Shown: positions 31,170-41,785 of the stretch, piece after piece | How positions within the stretch are numbered: position 1 is the first letter of the stretch | Layout of the letters: the number at the start of each line of letters is the position of its first letter | Assembly: GCA_963556195.1 (NCBI GenBank) | Contig: OY744519.1 | Coordinates: forward strand, 29,832,397 to 29,896,396 | DNA: 64,000 bases | DNA from: Sepiola atlantica | Taxonomy: Eukaryota > Mollusca > Cephalopoda > Sepiida > Sepiolidae | Direction: 5' to 3' | Notes under the pieces: generated by a model | The model's input: the letters and a program-made list of their open reading frames with translations, nothing else | Told to the model about the DNA's origin: nothing | Database searches by the model: none | Translations under genes and position numbers: made by a program

Positions 31170-31650
31170 TGCCGCTGGCAAAAGAGAAGGCAACAACAAC
31201 ATCTCAATAATAGGCCCTTTCTTCAAATTGATGATTTCTTTCGTGCTGGTGTGAAACATTAATTGCAGGTGCCCCAGTCACAGAGGAGTAGACGACACTA
31301 GGCGAGATCGGACTGTGCAGTTATGATTGTGATCTGGATTCGCTAACAAGGTTTGTTTATGAACCCATGTATTTTAATTCATTGTGACTTGTGAGACATT
31401 TAGACCTCCCCTTGGAGAGGAGGTAATGTGACACACCCTCACTTGCATTACCTCCTCTTTTTGAGAGGCGATTACTTTTTTGCCGATTGCCTGAGGCGTC
31501 CCTACAACAGATTGCCGACTAGTCTATTCACGGCTATTTTTGTACCAGTCAGAATGTCCTCCTCGGTGGTGGTGGTGGGGGGGGGGGGCGACTAACTTTT
31601 TCTACCTTCCGGTCTTGTGCCATCTCTTGCCACTGTGAAAAGCAAGTAAA
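31170..31650. repeat. SINE-like pieces with the shared tail
   Basis: GAGAAGGCAACAACAACATC (31183) is shared with 27470. At 31395-31650, TTGAGAGGCG, GATTGCCTGAGGCG and the terminal CTTGTGCCATC..AAGCAAGTAAATAA resemble, in reverse, 33995-34060 and the U2-SINE tail. A poly-G run lies at 31577-31589. Boundaries are unclear. Confidence 0.4.
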
Positions 31651-33070
31651 TAACCAGCTGACACCAGAGCGTTAACACAACTGGATACTAAAGAAAACTG
31701 AATTTCAAGACTACATCAGACGCAGCAAAATGCAAAACACGCTAGAAACGAATGTACATCTGCACACGTTGAACTGACACAGTACATGAACAGCACAAAA
31801 AATGAACTATATCATGAATTGTTGATAAAACTGTTGGTTTTAAAACCACATGCGATGCAGCAGAATGCTAAAGACAACCGTGAGCTTTCAGACAAGATAC
31901 CAACATATCTGCTTCAAAATGCTAAAAGAAAAAGCTGGATGTACATCCACACATGTTGAACTTATACAGCCATGTACAGTACAACAAAAAATGATTGCAT
32001 TAATTTTTACCATATAATAAAAATTAAAGATATGTAAATCTTAATTAATTTTGTTTTGGTCCGCTTTTACCGCGTTCTCCTGCCTTCCAACTCTATATAT
32101 GCACAACTATTTCTTATTCTTTAAGAATCTTCCGACTTATTCGAAGTAAACGAGAAAATAAAATTGTTTGTTGTTTTATAATTGTTGCTTTCCCCTTTAT
32201 TTCATGAGTCATTTTTGTTGATGGAATTAGCGAAAGAAGAGAAAACAAAACACACTTTGTTAAGTTGTCAACTGAAGTTTAAGCTAAAATCAATTCCGAA
32301 TGAATGTAAAAAAAAGCAAAAAATCGTTTGTATTGGATTTCGGATTTTCTCTCGATCTCAGATTAAAGCAACTCTAGCAAAATGGTTGTTTATTTTGTCG
32401 TCGCAATCAAAACAAACTTTAATTGATCTTCTTTTCTTCGTTTGCTGGAGGGTGGGGGGGGGCATGTTTAATTGGCTTAATCGTATGGTATAAAAAAGAA
32501 GCATACTAATGGGTTACCTCCCTTATCTTCTAAAATAGATTATCTCCCCTTGTATATTATTGTCTTAATAAATTACCTCTCTTGTCTTCGAAAATAGTCC
32601 CATTTGATTGGACAAGACGATTCTCTCCGACCAATTAACAAGCTTTTAATTTTGGCAGGATGAAATGAAGGCAGAAAAGTCAGTTCTCTTCCTCTTTTCG
32701 TGAATTTTTCTCCGTTCGGACAGGACACATTTACTGAGTCGTCTATTGTGATATTAAAAAAGGACCCTCTTTCATAAATGATGAATATGTTTATTTAGTT
32801 ATTATTTCGACCTTCGATTCTCAGTAGTCACGTTATTAACGTTTGTTTCCTTAAGGGTTTTTTTTCCTATATATTGTAATCACACAAAATACATGTTAAA
32901 ATATTCCTTGGTATCGGGATCGATTTATGTTTGAAAAAATCCATTTTAATTGTTTTAATTAGCTGTAATTTACAATTAACTCACCCATCTCTTATTAAGT
33001 CTTTTCTGTCTATTGCTCTCATCCTTTCTCACTGTATGTTGTTTGTCCCCCCCTTCTTATTTTATATGGT
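31651..33070. other. No recognisable gene
   Basis: A local direct repeat (TGTACATC.GCACA..TTGAACT and ATGAACTATATCATGAATT-like blocks) recurs between 31745-31800 and 31935-31990. The 103-codon plus frame 32182-32493 has no recognisable domain. Confidence 0.4.
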
Positions 33071-33082
33071 TTCTCTCTCCCT

Positions 33083-33120
<38 letters not shown>
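33071..33120. repeat. (CT)n tract
   Basis: CCCTCTC units running into about 16 CT dinucleotides. Confidence 0.97.
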
Positions 33121-33123
<3 letters not shown>

Positions 33124-33745
33124 AACTGTCAAAAGTAATAAAGAAAAGAAAGAATAAAAAGATTGGAACAGTCCATTATAAATAAAAGGGAATATCACCA
33201 GATTTAGTAATATTATTTAACCAGTAGCTGTAGAGGGAAATAGAAAAAGAGAAAGATATAGCGAGCAGATATAAACTAATTTAAAGTATGACAACTGATA
33301 AGCATATTAGCAGATATGTTCATTCACAAATGCTGTAATACTTAAACGGACAGTATCAGATAAGTTGGTCTTTTAATTAAGCTGCAAAAACACTTTGTTT
33401 GCAGGATATTTATTGTATTATAATTTCAATATGTATATATCATTAATCTCCGTCTTGTGTATTATGTCTCATTATGTCTCATTATTTTCTCACATTCTTC
33501 AAACAATAACTAGCAAATCCACTTCAATGGATATTTTTTTGTCCAAATAATTCAGGACAGATTTAAACATTGATGATAACATACTTCGGGGAATTAAATC
33601 AAAAACTCATAAGATAACTGAGTCAACAGCTTTTTTAAGAGAAAAGAACCCAACAACCATTACAATTTAAACACCTTCACTATTCAAATAAATAAACAGC
33701 AAATAGAGAGAGAGAAAAGTTAAAAGAATAGGGTTACAGAATGTG
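33121..33745. other. No recognisable gene
   Basis: AT-rich DNA. No repeat family or exon recognised. Confidence 0.5.
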
Positions 33746-33773
33746 TTAGGGTTAGGGTTAGGGTTAGGGTTAG
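33746..33773 (+). repeat. Interstitial telomeric repeat (TTAGGG)4+
   Basis: Four perfect TTAGGG units plus TTAG. TTAGGG is the telomere repeat of molluscs, vertebrates and many other animals. AATAGGGTTACAG just upstream (33728) is a diverged unit. Confidence 0.95.
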
Positions 33774-33849
33774 CCTACTCAGTTTTTGTTTGCCTATGGA
33801 TAGAATTTTTTTTACCATAAACAGGCTCCATAGCGAAAAGAATAGGAAG

Positions 33850-34195
33850 AGATTTATCTACCCTCACAAGGTAAGATGTGACACAAGGTCGAGAAAGTGG
33901 GATTAGAAAAGCCAGCGCCCGAGAGGTGAGCACTCTGGCCATTTAAAAATTGCCTCGGCAGCCCCGTCGGCATTCCCCGGTAGGGGCGCCTCAGGCAGTA
34001 AGCAATAAACTTACTCCTCCCCAAGGAGGGGAGGCAAAGCCTGGGAGGGTAAACCTCCTAGAACTGCACAGGACTGTCCCATAGACCGGCGTAAATCAAG
34101 CCCTGAAGGCCAAGACAATACCAGTCTATGGGGTGCAGTATCGGAACAGATACTACACTTTGATCTTGGCCAAAAGAAAAATAGCCGAGAAGAAT
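33850..34195 (-). mobile_element. U2-headed SINE, long form, minus orientation
   Basis: Reading minus: TTCTTCTCGGCTA, an 8-base insertion, CTTTTGGCCAAGATCAAAGT and GTAGTATCTGTTCCGATACT (34137-34193). This follows U2 snRNA from nucleotide 5 to about 50 nearly continuously. The body is longer than in other copies and includes GGAGGCAAAGCCTGGGAGG-complement blocks shared with 18.8 kb. The tail reads TCTCGACCTTGTGTCACATC near 33870. Probably the most informative U2 match in the window. Confidence 0.72.
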
Positions 34196-34339
34196 AGGAA
34201 ACTAGCAATAGACATTGTCTAATGATCGTTGGCGACGTTTCATGTGTTTCTAGTCGAGGCTGGAAGGAATTGAATTTGGTCGTGAAAGAACCCTATTATA
34301 TATTTAGAGAAAATCAGATTATCACGGCAATTTTTGTGC

Positions 34340-35080
34340 CAATCTTTTTTGGGGTACTGGTGCAGCTTTTGAACCAGACAAAACCGACTTTTCGTTCGGC
34401 ATCTTCCGGACGTTTACGTAAACAGCCGGTAGATGCTGAAGCGCTTAGCTAATTGGAATGCTCGAAAAGCAGACAACAACTTTACCTTTAAATTGAATAA
34501 ATCTGACAATTCCTGGCAGGCAGCCTATAATTAAAGAAAAATGATTATACCAAAAATGAATTTTATAGCTGTAGGACAAAGGGTTAGGTTAAGGTGAGTT
34601 TAGGGTTTGTTTAAGGTTAGGGGTACTGGTACATCTTTTGAACCGGACAAAAGCCGAACTGTTTTTTTTTAACTCTAAACTAACCCTAAACTAACCCTAG
34701 CCCTAAAATAACCCTAAACTAGTTGGATTTTTACCTTTTTCAAAAAATAATACAACGAAAAAACATTTGTAAAAATTATTGTTGCATTGTTGTAAAGATA
34801 AAAAAAAACTTTTTATCGAAAAAACAAAAAAAAATAAATTATTCACTTTTAACTTTCCCATGAAAAAAATTTCTTTCATTGATTTTCTTTGTCAAAAAAT
34901 AAATTGTCATAGAAATAAATATACGGTGAGCGATTTTTCGTTCATCATGTTTTTCATGTTGTAAATCCGCCTCGTTTTGATTTTGCCTCCGATTCGTTTT
35001 GATTCGGCTTTTTCCGGCTGTTTACGTATTTCGGCCTCGGCAAAAGTCAGTTTTGTCTGGTTCAAAAGCTATAGCCCTAC
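34340..35080. repeat. Inverted-repeat region with telomere-like filler
   Basis: GCTTTTGAACCAGACAAAAC and TACGTAAACAGCCGG (34361-34427) recur inverted at 34990-35075, and a third copy (CTTTTGAACCGGACAAAAGC) lies at 34633. Between them are degenerate TTAGGGTT units (34578-34620) and, in the opposite strand sense, CTAACCCTAAACTAACCC (34680-34720). It resembles a foldback transposon that captured or mimics telomeric repeats. Confidence 0.55.
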
Positions 35081-35944
35081 CCTCTTTTTATTAGATGACG
35101 TCTGTCATTGGTTCTTTGATCCAATTTTCTCTAACTATTTATTTGAGGATCTGAAGGCGACCGTAGCTCGAATTGAAATCTGCAGACATTTCCAAGCTTT
35201 GAGGAAGGTTTCATTGCAAATTCTTCAACTAATACTGCAGGGTTTTCTTAAGTGATGCTACAAGGAGCTCTTCATCAAACTCAACTCGATGTCATGATCG
35301 GTCTTTATGTGGCACTATCACTTGCTGGTGGAGTGTAACTTGGTGTGTCCGCACCGTGGGGACGCCTTCGGAAGGGCTGTTAATGTACTCCACCAGGTCC
35401 CTGAGAAACGATAGGCACATTCTCTTCAATGAAGGGGATAACTTCATCTCCAGGCTTGACGGGTCTTAGACGGCATCATTAATTCTCTCCAGAGAATTAA
35501 TCATTTGGCTGAGGGAACTGTCGTCTTGCTGAAATTGAGCGCTGTATAAAAGGAGTGAAAAACGCATTTTTATATATATATTATTTATATATAAAAATAT
35601 ATTTGATTTATTTTTACTAAAGAAACATGATATAAAACTTGAGAGATGAGCAGGCTACAACCGTTCTCATTCGGAGCAAAACACCAACTGAAAACTCCCC
35701 CTCACTGTGACAAATACGAGAGAGACAAAAAGAGAAGGAGAAAAAACAAGTATAGAAAGAGACAAATAGAATTTACAGTGACTCATTGCGTGTTATTATT
35801 TAACTGGCAATTCCGATTTTTAACCTTTAGCAAAGCCGTCAGCTAACATTGATCTGATCCTTGGCCCGGTAGCCGTCAATAGCAATGGTTGATATTTAAG
35901 CCATCAACCCTGAGCCAAGCAAAGCACTGACATCCCTTGCAATG
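35081..35944. other. No recognisable gene
   Basis: Includes AGAGAATTAATTCTCTCC palindromes near 35478-35500 and AT-rich palindromic TATATATAA near 35570-35600. No domain. Confidence 0.4.
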
Positions 35945-36040
35945 TTTTATACATGCTTCCCCACAAGAACAATAAATGTCAGGTGCAGGGCTTTTAAATG
36001 TGGAGAACTCCAGCTCCCACAAAAGGGTCACAATCCTTGT
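35945..36040 (-). mobile_element. U2-type SINE tail fragment
   Basis: GCTTCCCCACAAGAACAATAA, GGGCTTTTAAATGTGGAGAA and CAGCTCCCACAAAAGGGTCA parallel the tail half of the U2-SINE at 14570-14640. The U2-like head is missing. Confidence 0.55.
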
Positions 36041-36149
36041 CACATTGATCTTGAAGGATGAAAGTTTAATTTCTTAATTTTGTAACCGATCTTCTTTCGT
36101 TCAGGCATTCTTCTCCATAAACTGAGTGAATATTTTGAGTCGTTTAAAC

Positions 36150-36480
36150 TCATAATTATTATCTCCCTCAAATGCGCCTTGCCTACTTGACTGAGCTCCA
36201 ATCTCTCAGTCACACCAAGAACTAATCTGACTACAACCACAGCAGAGAACTTTCCTCTCTCTCTCTGTACCAAAAACCCAAAAGGAACTTCCACAAACAG
36301 AGTTTTTTTCCTCGAACATGTCATCTGTGGAATAAGATACCGCGAGCTTGCTTCCCAACCGACTACAGCATGGTCGTCTTCAAGTTTAATGTAAACAAAT
36401 ACTTCTCGAGCCGTCCTCTTGGAAAATCAAGCCCATCTAAATATAGCGACAGCTTGACAGTCTTACAAACTCACTCACTA
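36150..36480 (+). mobile_element. LINE-B fragment
   Basis: LSSNLSVTPRTNLTTTTAEN, CTKNPKGTSTNRVFFLEHVI and DYSMVVFKFNVNKYFSSRPL match LINE-B. Truncated before the 3' tail. Confidence 0.7.
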
Positions 36481-36714
36481 CTCTAGCCTACACACATGGT
36501 GACAGAACAACACTTTATAGTGTTACACAATATAATATGCAAAAGAAAAACAACAGACATTAGTAGCTAAGAAAGAATACATGACGTTCCTAATACAGTC
36601 GATAAAGAACACATGTTGCCAGTGTCAAAAATAGAGAATATGCCATTTTGCGTGTTGTGTTATCATGTGTAACAAACACGAGGGTCGAAAGATAGGGGAA
36701 TGGACAATAGTGAA

Positions 36715-36840
36715 GAAAAACATGAACAAAGTTTATTTCCAAGAACTTCTCGCCTGTGGAACACAAACCATGAGTCTGCTTCCCGGCTGACTACAACATG
36801 TTCGTTTTCAAGTCCAATGTTAACAAATTAATTAATCAAA
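36715..36840 (+). mobile_element. LINE-B fragment (short)
   Basis: TTTATTTCCAAGAACTTCTC, CTGTGGAACACAA and CTGACTACAACATG..TTTTCAAGTCCAATGT match the LINE-B C-terminal coding segment at 30100-30185. Confidence 0.7.
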
Positions 36841-36854
36841 TGCTGCCCATTATG

Positions 36855-37030
36855 TTATGGTGATCAACCCTATTGCGTCGTTACATGGACTCTTCCTGAC
36901 ACTATGAATAATGATAATGGTGGTAACGGAGCAGTCTCCGGCAACCCATTACTTCTGTACTTTCTGTAGATATACACTCTTGTTAACTCTACCCCCTTGT
37001 TGTCTTATTTCTTTTCGACCCTTTAAGGCC
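36855..37030 (+). repeat. Dispersed repeat E, copy 1
   Basis: ATGAATAATGATAATGGTGG, CAACCCATTACTTCTGTACT and TTGTTGTCTTATTTCTTTTC recur in order at 56115-56285 (about 85% identity). It follows LINE-B directly, so it may be the 3' tail of another LINE subfamily or an adjacent insertion. Confidence 0.65.
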
Positions 37031-37427
37031 ACCACAAGTTCCTTGAGAATGTTCCAAGTTTTCTCTATCACCTACAATACCCCAGTCCATTCAATGCACT
37101 AATTGAACCCCTACCCTCCCAAACAAAACAAAACAAATATTTCTCCTCAATTGATTTTCATGTTGATTTCCCAAATCAACATGAACACGAATTCAAAAGA
37201 AATGAAATTGCGTAAAACAAATGGAGAAAGAACAAACACATTCGTGTCAAGGAAAATTTGAAAGTCAAATTCCAGTGAAACTATAAACGAAAGTCATGTA
37301 ACTAATGTTACCATAGCAACCAAAAACACTTTATAGATAGATAGATATTTTTATTATTATTTTTTTTTATCTTTTGTTTTTTCCATGTAGACCTGACGAA
37401 ATTATGGAGAATTTTTGTTTAACTACC

Positions 37428-37429
<2 letters not shown>

Positions 37430-37493
<64 letters not shown>
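37430..37493. repeat. (CT)n microsatellite
   Basis: About 31 dinucleotides. Confidence 0.98.
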
Positions 37494-37496
<3 letters not shown>

Positions 37497-37562
37497 TAGC
37501 GGTCTTTGTATTTGTGCTGATGAGGACGTATGGAACAATAAATCTTTGTCTCAGAAACGATT

Positions 37563-37565
<3 letters not shown>

Positions 37566-37610
<45 letters not shown>
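37566..37610. repeat. (AT)n microsatellite
   Basis: About 22 dinucleotides. TTTTAGTTTTATTAACTTC just after it (37618) is repeated inverted at 37695-37715 (GTAGTTAATAAAACTAAAA), forming a small foldback. Confidence 0.95.
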
Positions 37611-37616
<6 letters not shown>

Positions 37617-37803
37617 TTTTAGTTTTATTAACTTCTTTTTTTTTTCAATTTAATTTTCGAAGATATACTTCATCATCAGAATTTCTAAATAAAAGTAGTT
37701 AATAAAACTAAAATGCATTGTATGGCGTTCTAATTGCTCATTATTATTTTTAATAATTAATATTACCATATAAACAATGCTTTCTAAAACAAGGACACAT
37801 TTC

Positions 37804-37805
<2 letters not shown>

Positions 37806-37880
<75 letters not shown>
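37806..37880. repeat. (AT)n microsatellite
   Basis: About 37 dinucleotides, the longest AT array in the window. Confidence 0.98.
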
Positions 37881-37883
<3 letters not shown>

Positions 37884-38640
37884 ACCCTCTTCTTCAAACT
37901 GACATACCTATATATTTAGGTATGTGTATGCGTAGATGTATATGTAAGCATATAGAGATATAGGCTAGCGGGTGTATGTTTTTATTCATATATATATGAG
38001 TGGTTTGACCTCTGTCCATAGGCTAATAAAGTCGTGAGGTCCAAAGTGTTGACCGAGACCTTCATGTATCCGATCATGGCTTATAGGAGACCCTCTATTT
38101 TCTCTACCAAGTGACAACAAAGCTAAAGATAGCCTGGAGGTCAACGCCTTTTGAGCTTGAAACCAATGGTTCTGATGTTATACTGATTTTCTGTACCGAA
38201 TTATAAATATATATATATAAACACAAATTGTGACATAATCATTTTTTAGTCTATCAGTTCTAGAAATTTAACATCAATAAAAGTTTCTGCTTAAGATCGT
38301 TTCTAAGACAAAGATTTATTGATTAAAAGAAAATGATTTATTCATTGACAAAAAAAATGTTTATTGATTGATTGACAAAATAATGTTTTATTGATTGATT
38401 GATAAACTAATGATTTATTGATTGACAAAAAATGCATATTCAACATTAATAATACAATGCCCCCCCCCAATTTTTTTTTTACATAGAACACCCATAAAGA
38501 CAGACCCCTCTGCCATCATTACAGAAGCATCTCCCTTCCATATTCCTAGTGTCAGAAGTACTATCCTAACACTAATATACGGCTTCCAAGAAATTAAAAT
38601 CCGATTGATACTAGCTAAATCTGTATGTTGCAGACTTAGA
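37881..38640. other. No recognisable gene; (TTGA)-type repeats
   Basis: Iterations of TTATTGATTGATTGA at 38330-38430. The rest is unassigned. Confidence 0.5.

Positions 38641-38642
<2 letters not shown>

Positions 38643-38701
<59 letters not shown>
38643..38701. repeat. (AT)n microsatellite
   Basis: About 29 dinucleotides. Confidence 0.98.
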
Positions 38702-38703
<2 letters not shown>

Positions 38704-39420
38704 AATGTTGAATTAAATTAAAGATAATTGAATTATCGTTTAATAATAATCTATCGTGATAATATAAAGCTCAATATATTGAATAGAGCAATCAATTCTA
38801 GAGATGAAAGATGAGAATATAAAATTGTAAAGAGGCAATATTTATTAGAACATCAAAAGTTCAGAGCAAGGTGCTTCATATCCTTAATCCATGGATTTTC
38901 AAAGATAGACTCTTTTCATGAGAGGATAGAGAAAAACCGACAATGTAATTGTAAATATTATCGGCAACATTTAACTTTGAAAATTTTACATAAAATAAAA
39001 ACAAAATAAAGACCAAAAGGTAAAGAGTCTTATGTTGAGATGAGAGCGTAGAGTCAGGGTGGACGCTGTCCAAAAACACGTCAAAATAAAACAGCTGTTA
39101 TATTGGAAATGAATGTTTGAAAAAGAATAATACTCAAATTGTTTAGGAATCCAAATGTTGTTGTTAAGAAGATGATTTTTAGACGGCAATTGGTAAAGTC
39201 CAGTTTATCTTGTCTGTGTAGTAGTTTGGTATTGCAATTATCCGTTTCACAGGGTTCAGAATGAAGTTTGTCGGTTAGAGTTCGGTATATATGAAAGTGT
39301 GCATTAAGAAAACCTCTAGCTCCCTGGTTGATCAGTGTATCGATATGTTATAGACATGGATTTAGATCCGATATTTTTTCAAGCCGGAGCGGATTGAAGG
39401 TGTTGCTTGTAGGCGGTGGC
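38702..39420. other. No recognisable gene
   Basis: AT-rich DNA between two AT arrays. Small minus-strand frames without domains. Confidence 0.5.

Positions 39421-39422
<2 letters not shown>

Positions 39423-39489
<67 letters not shown>
39423..39489. repeat. (AT)n microsatellite
   Basis: About 33 dinucleotides. Confidence 0.98.
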
Positions 39490-39491
<2 letters not shown>

Positions 39492-40114
39492 GACCGAATA
39501 AATGACTCACTTTCTTCCATCAGATTTGTGTCTTTTTAAAGGTATAAATAAGAAGCTTTGATTACAGAACAGACATTGTCTCGATTTGGGAGGATCACAG
39601 CAAAAGCGTGCACAAGAAGAACGACCAGCCAACAAATTATGAATAACCCTTTGTGAATTTTAATATTTCTGTAGTGATTATGGCAACTTGGCTGCTGCAT
39701 GTATGACACAAAGCTGAGTATGCAACACATTGAATTCCTCCTACACAAACAAATCAAAAACAGATATCAACACCAGAAGACAAAAAAAAGGTGGTTTTCA
39801 ATGGCAAGAACAAATGCATCTCTAAAATTATTGGGCCAAACATCTTTAGGATTAGATTAGACTGATTTTTTGGGTCGTTCTGACTTACTAAAAAGGGCCC
39901 CGTTTTGTGGGGGGGTGGGGGGGGGGGGTTCTGTGCATTCTTCTGTTGGTACAATGCTGACATGCTATTGCCAGTGAGCAGTATCAGCAGGTTTTTTTTT
40001 GCTGCTGCTGCTGCTGTTCTTGTTCTTGTTCTTCTTCTTTTTCTTTGTTTTTAAGGCCATAATCATATTACATATCTTGTTAGGGAGACATAAATGCATG
40101 TATATGCTCACATA

Positions 40115-40118
<4 letters not shown>
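39490..40118. other. No recognisable gene
   Basis: Poly-G at 39908-39928; (GCT)n/(CTT)n at 40000-40050. No gene. Confidence 0.5.

Positions 40119-40120
<2 letters not shown>

Positions 40121-40158
<38 letters not shown>
40121..40158. repeat. (AT)n microsatellite
   Basis: Directly abuts the A-rich 3' tail of the LINE-A copy to its right. Confidence 0.97.
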
Positions 40159-40159
<1 letters not shown>

Positions 40160-40161
<2 letters not shown>

Positions 40162-40602
40162 TTTTAACATAGTTCACCCCAAACAAGGCAGGCTGCCACT
40201 GTAGACGTAAGGGGCTACTGAGAAAAAAGAAAAGGGGAGACGGTTGGGGGGGGGGTCAACCTAAATTGGGATCTGCGCAGCGAGATGTCTGTTTACATTA
40301 GTGTTAAATTTCTGCATGTCAGTACTGTCGGGGACACAGGGAGCGGGGAGGGAGTTCCAGAGGCCAGCAGCACGAGGAAAGAAGCTATTTGAGTAGAAGG
40401 CTCTCCGGCATCTGGGGACCTCCACAGTGAATGAATGAGATTTAGTTGATTGTCGAGTTGGTCTAGTGAATTTACGTCGAGGGGGCACAAGAGTAGCCAA
40501 TTCATCGGAGCATAATCCATTGAAGTATTTGTAAAACAAGCATAAGGATGGTACATTGCGACGATGGGACAGGGACTGGAGCTTAGTTGACAGTGAGGGA
40601 CC

Positions 40603-40607
<5 letters not shown>
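40160..40607 (-). mobile_element. LINE-A 3' end
   Basis: Minus strand: KYFNGLCSDELATLVPPRRK, RRAFYSNSFFPRAAGLWNS and MQKFNTNVNRHLAAQIPI, over 90% like 24006-24400. It is truncated within SLSTKLQSL, exactly where the next AT array begins. AT arrays on both sides. Confidence 0.85.
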
Positions 40608-40680
<73 letters not shown>

Positions 40681-40681
40681 T
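40608..40681. repeat. (AT)n followed by (ATT)n
   Basis: (AT)n to about 40640, then thirteen ATT units. Confidence 0.97.
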
Positions 40682-40802
40682 CATGTATCCACATAAAATT
40701 TTATAAGGATATAATCTTTTATGTATCAATTTTCAGTATTTACTTCAACAGTACTCAATACGTGAGTAGAGCTAGGTAGTAAGTTATCAAAATATATTTA
40801 TG

Positions 40803-40866
40803 GCAATTAAGCTACACAGAGGCTACCACGTTTCATCCCTGTAGGGAATCATCAGGTTAAAATTGA
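40803..40866 (-). ncRNA. Hammerhead-like motif, alpha family, left arm
   Basis: Minus strand: CTGATGA (40849-40855), stem II TCCC-TACA-GGGA, GAAAC (40830-40834), a stem III hairpin of about six pairs, GTA at the predicted cleavage site, and GCTTAATTG as the 3' strand of stem I. All invariant core bases present. Stem I pairs only partly with CAATTTTAAC upstream. Confidence 0.55.
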
Positions 40867-40930
40867 GCTTGACGATTCCCTACGGCGATGAAACATGGAA
40901 GCCTCTGTGTAGCTTAATTGCCATAAATAT
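40862..40930 (+). ncRNA. Hammerhead-like motif, alpha family, right arm (degenerate)
   Basis: TTGACGA (40869-40875) replaces CTGANGA, so the first invariant C is lost. Stem II has one mismatch. GAAAC (40890-40894), a seven-pair stem III and GTA remain. Probably inactive. Confidence 0.4.
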
Positions 40931-40950
40931 ATTTTAATAACTTACTATAT

Positions 40951-40959
<9 letters not shown>

Positions 40960-40986
<27 letters not shown>
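40960..40986. repeat. (AT)n microsatellite
   Basis: Between the alpha pair and the Helitron-like copy. Confidence 0.95.
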
Positions 40987-40988
<2 letters not shown>

Positions 40989-41554
40989 TAAAAAAATACC
41001 CGCCCTAGTACGGGTAAAATTAATTCTTTGAACAAAACAGTTTTACACCACTTTTATGTTCCCTTATATGGATTAAAATCAAGATATATTGTTACTAAAC
41101 CTTATGTCTAGAATTCTTATTCTAATTTTGATCAAAATCCATTTTATGATTTTGATTCTAGAAAATGTCTAAAAACTAAAGGCATCTTGCTTAATTAGTA
41201 TGAATCAAATTCAATGCAAATCTGAAATATTTGAATTTTCAAATGGGAGATTGTGTCCATATCATGTTCATAAAAGTCCTTTACAATACTCCAAAGAAAC
41301 TGAAATTTGGGAAATATTTATTAATTGATGTCTAATGCCTATTGTTAAAATGTCACAAAAATCGGAGGTACTGGAATTTTCACAAAGTGCTTCGATTCAC
41401 ACTCTTTGCCCCCTTTGCACAAAACTAAATCAAACTAAATATAAGCCACATTACCCACTTGTACGATTACAAGTGTGTTCCAAAATTCATAATGATCGGT
41501 TAATTAGTTTAGAGATGCATCCTATACATATAAATATATACACATACTTAACTT

Positions 41555-41560
<6 letters not shown>
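40987..41560 (-). mobile_element. Helitron-like family H2, longest copy
   Basis: On the minus strand it ends with AATTAATTTT, the hairpin ACCCGTactaggGCGGGT and TATTTTTTTAGTA, near-identical in layout to 9613-9745 and 14250-14481. The other end (right side) contains AATTCATAATGATCGGTTAA, a block also seen inverted at 8425-8455. No coding. The CTAG terminus is degenerate. Confidence 0.5.

Positions 41561-41601
<41 letters not shown>
41561..41601. repeat. (AT)n microsatellite
   Basis: About 20 dinucleotides. Confidence 0.97.
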
Positions 41602-41602
<1 letters not shown>

Positions 41603-41603
<1 letters not shown>

Positions 41604-41785
41604 GGACGGCGGCACCGAGGAGGGGGGGGGGGGGCGCAAGCCCCCATACTTTTTGACTTGCCCCCCCCCCCCACTTTACGGTCATCAATAATGAAGTTAT
41701 ATATGCATGTGTTTAACCGGGCCCCCCCGCTACTTTTTAGGAGAGCCCCCCCCCCCACTTTTATAACTGTCCCGCCGCTCCTGTT
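41603..41785. repeat. Poly-C/poly-G rich element
   Basis: GGACGGCGGCACCGAGG at the left and CCCGCCGCTCCTG at the right bracket several 9-14 base C runs alternating with TACTTTTT and ACTTTA. Perhaps a degenerate DNA transposon with inverted ends (GGCGGC / GCCGCC), but no target duplication is clear. Confidence 0.35.

Larger units (their letters stand above)
40745..40960. mobile_element. Inverted pair of Penelope-like alpha fragments
   Basis: The left arm (40775-40855, minus) and right arm (40869-40945, plus) each carry the hammerhead-like core, then GCCTCTGTGTAGCTTAATTG and CCATAAATATATTTT. The spacer between cores is only about 13 bases. The whole locus is a near-palindrome of about 170 bp. 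GAGTAGAGCTAGGTAGTAAG at 40760 also occurs (as complement) at 61246-61262, after the alpha copy there. Confidence 0.65.

Noticed and set aside
33071..33120. (CT)n tract as a GAGA-type promoter element
   Set aside because: No gene start nearby; simple microsatellite is sufficient.
34130..34195. Functional U2 snRNA gene
   Set aside because: Only the first 50 nucleotides are represented, with an insertion. The Sm site and 3' half are missing, and the sequence continues into a SINE body.
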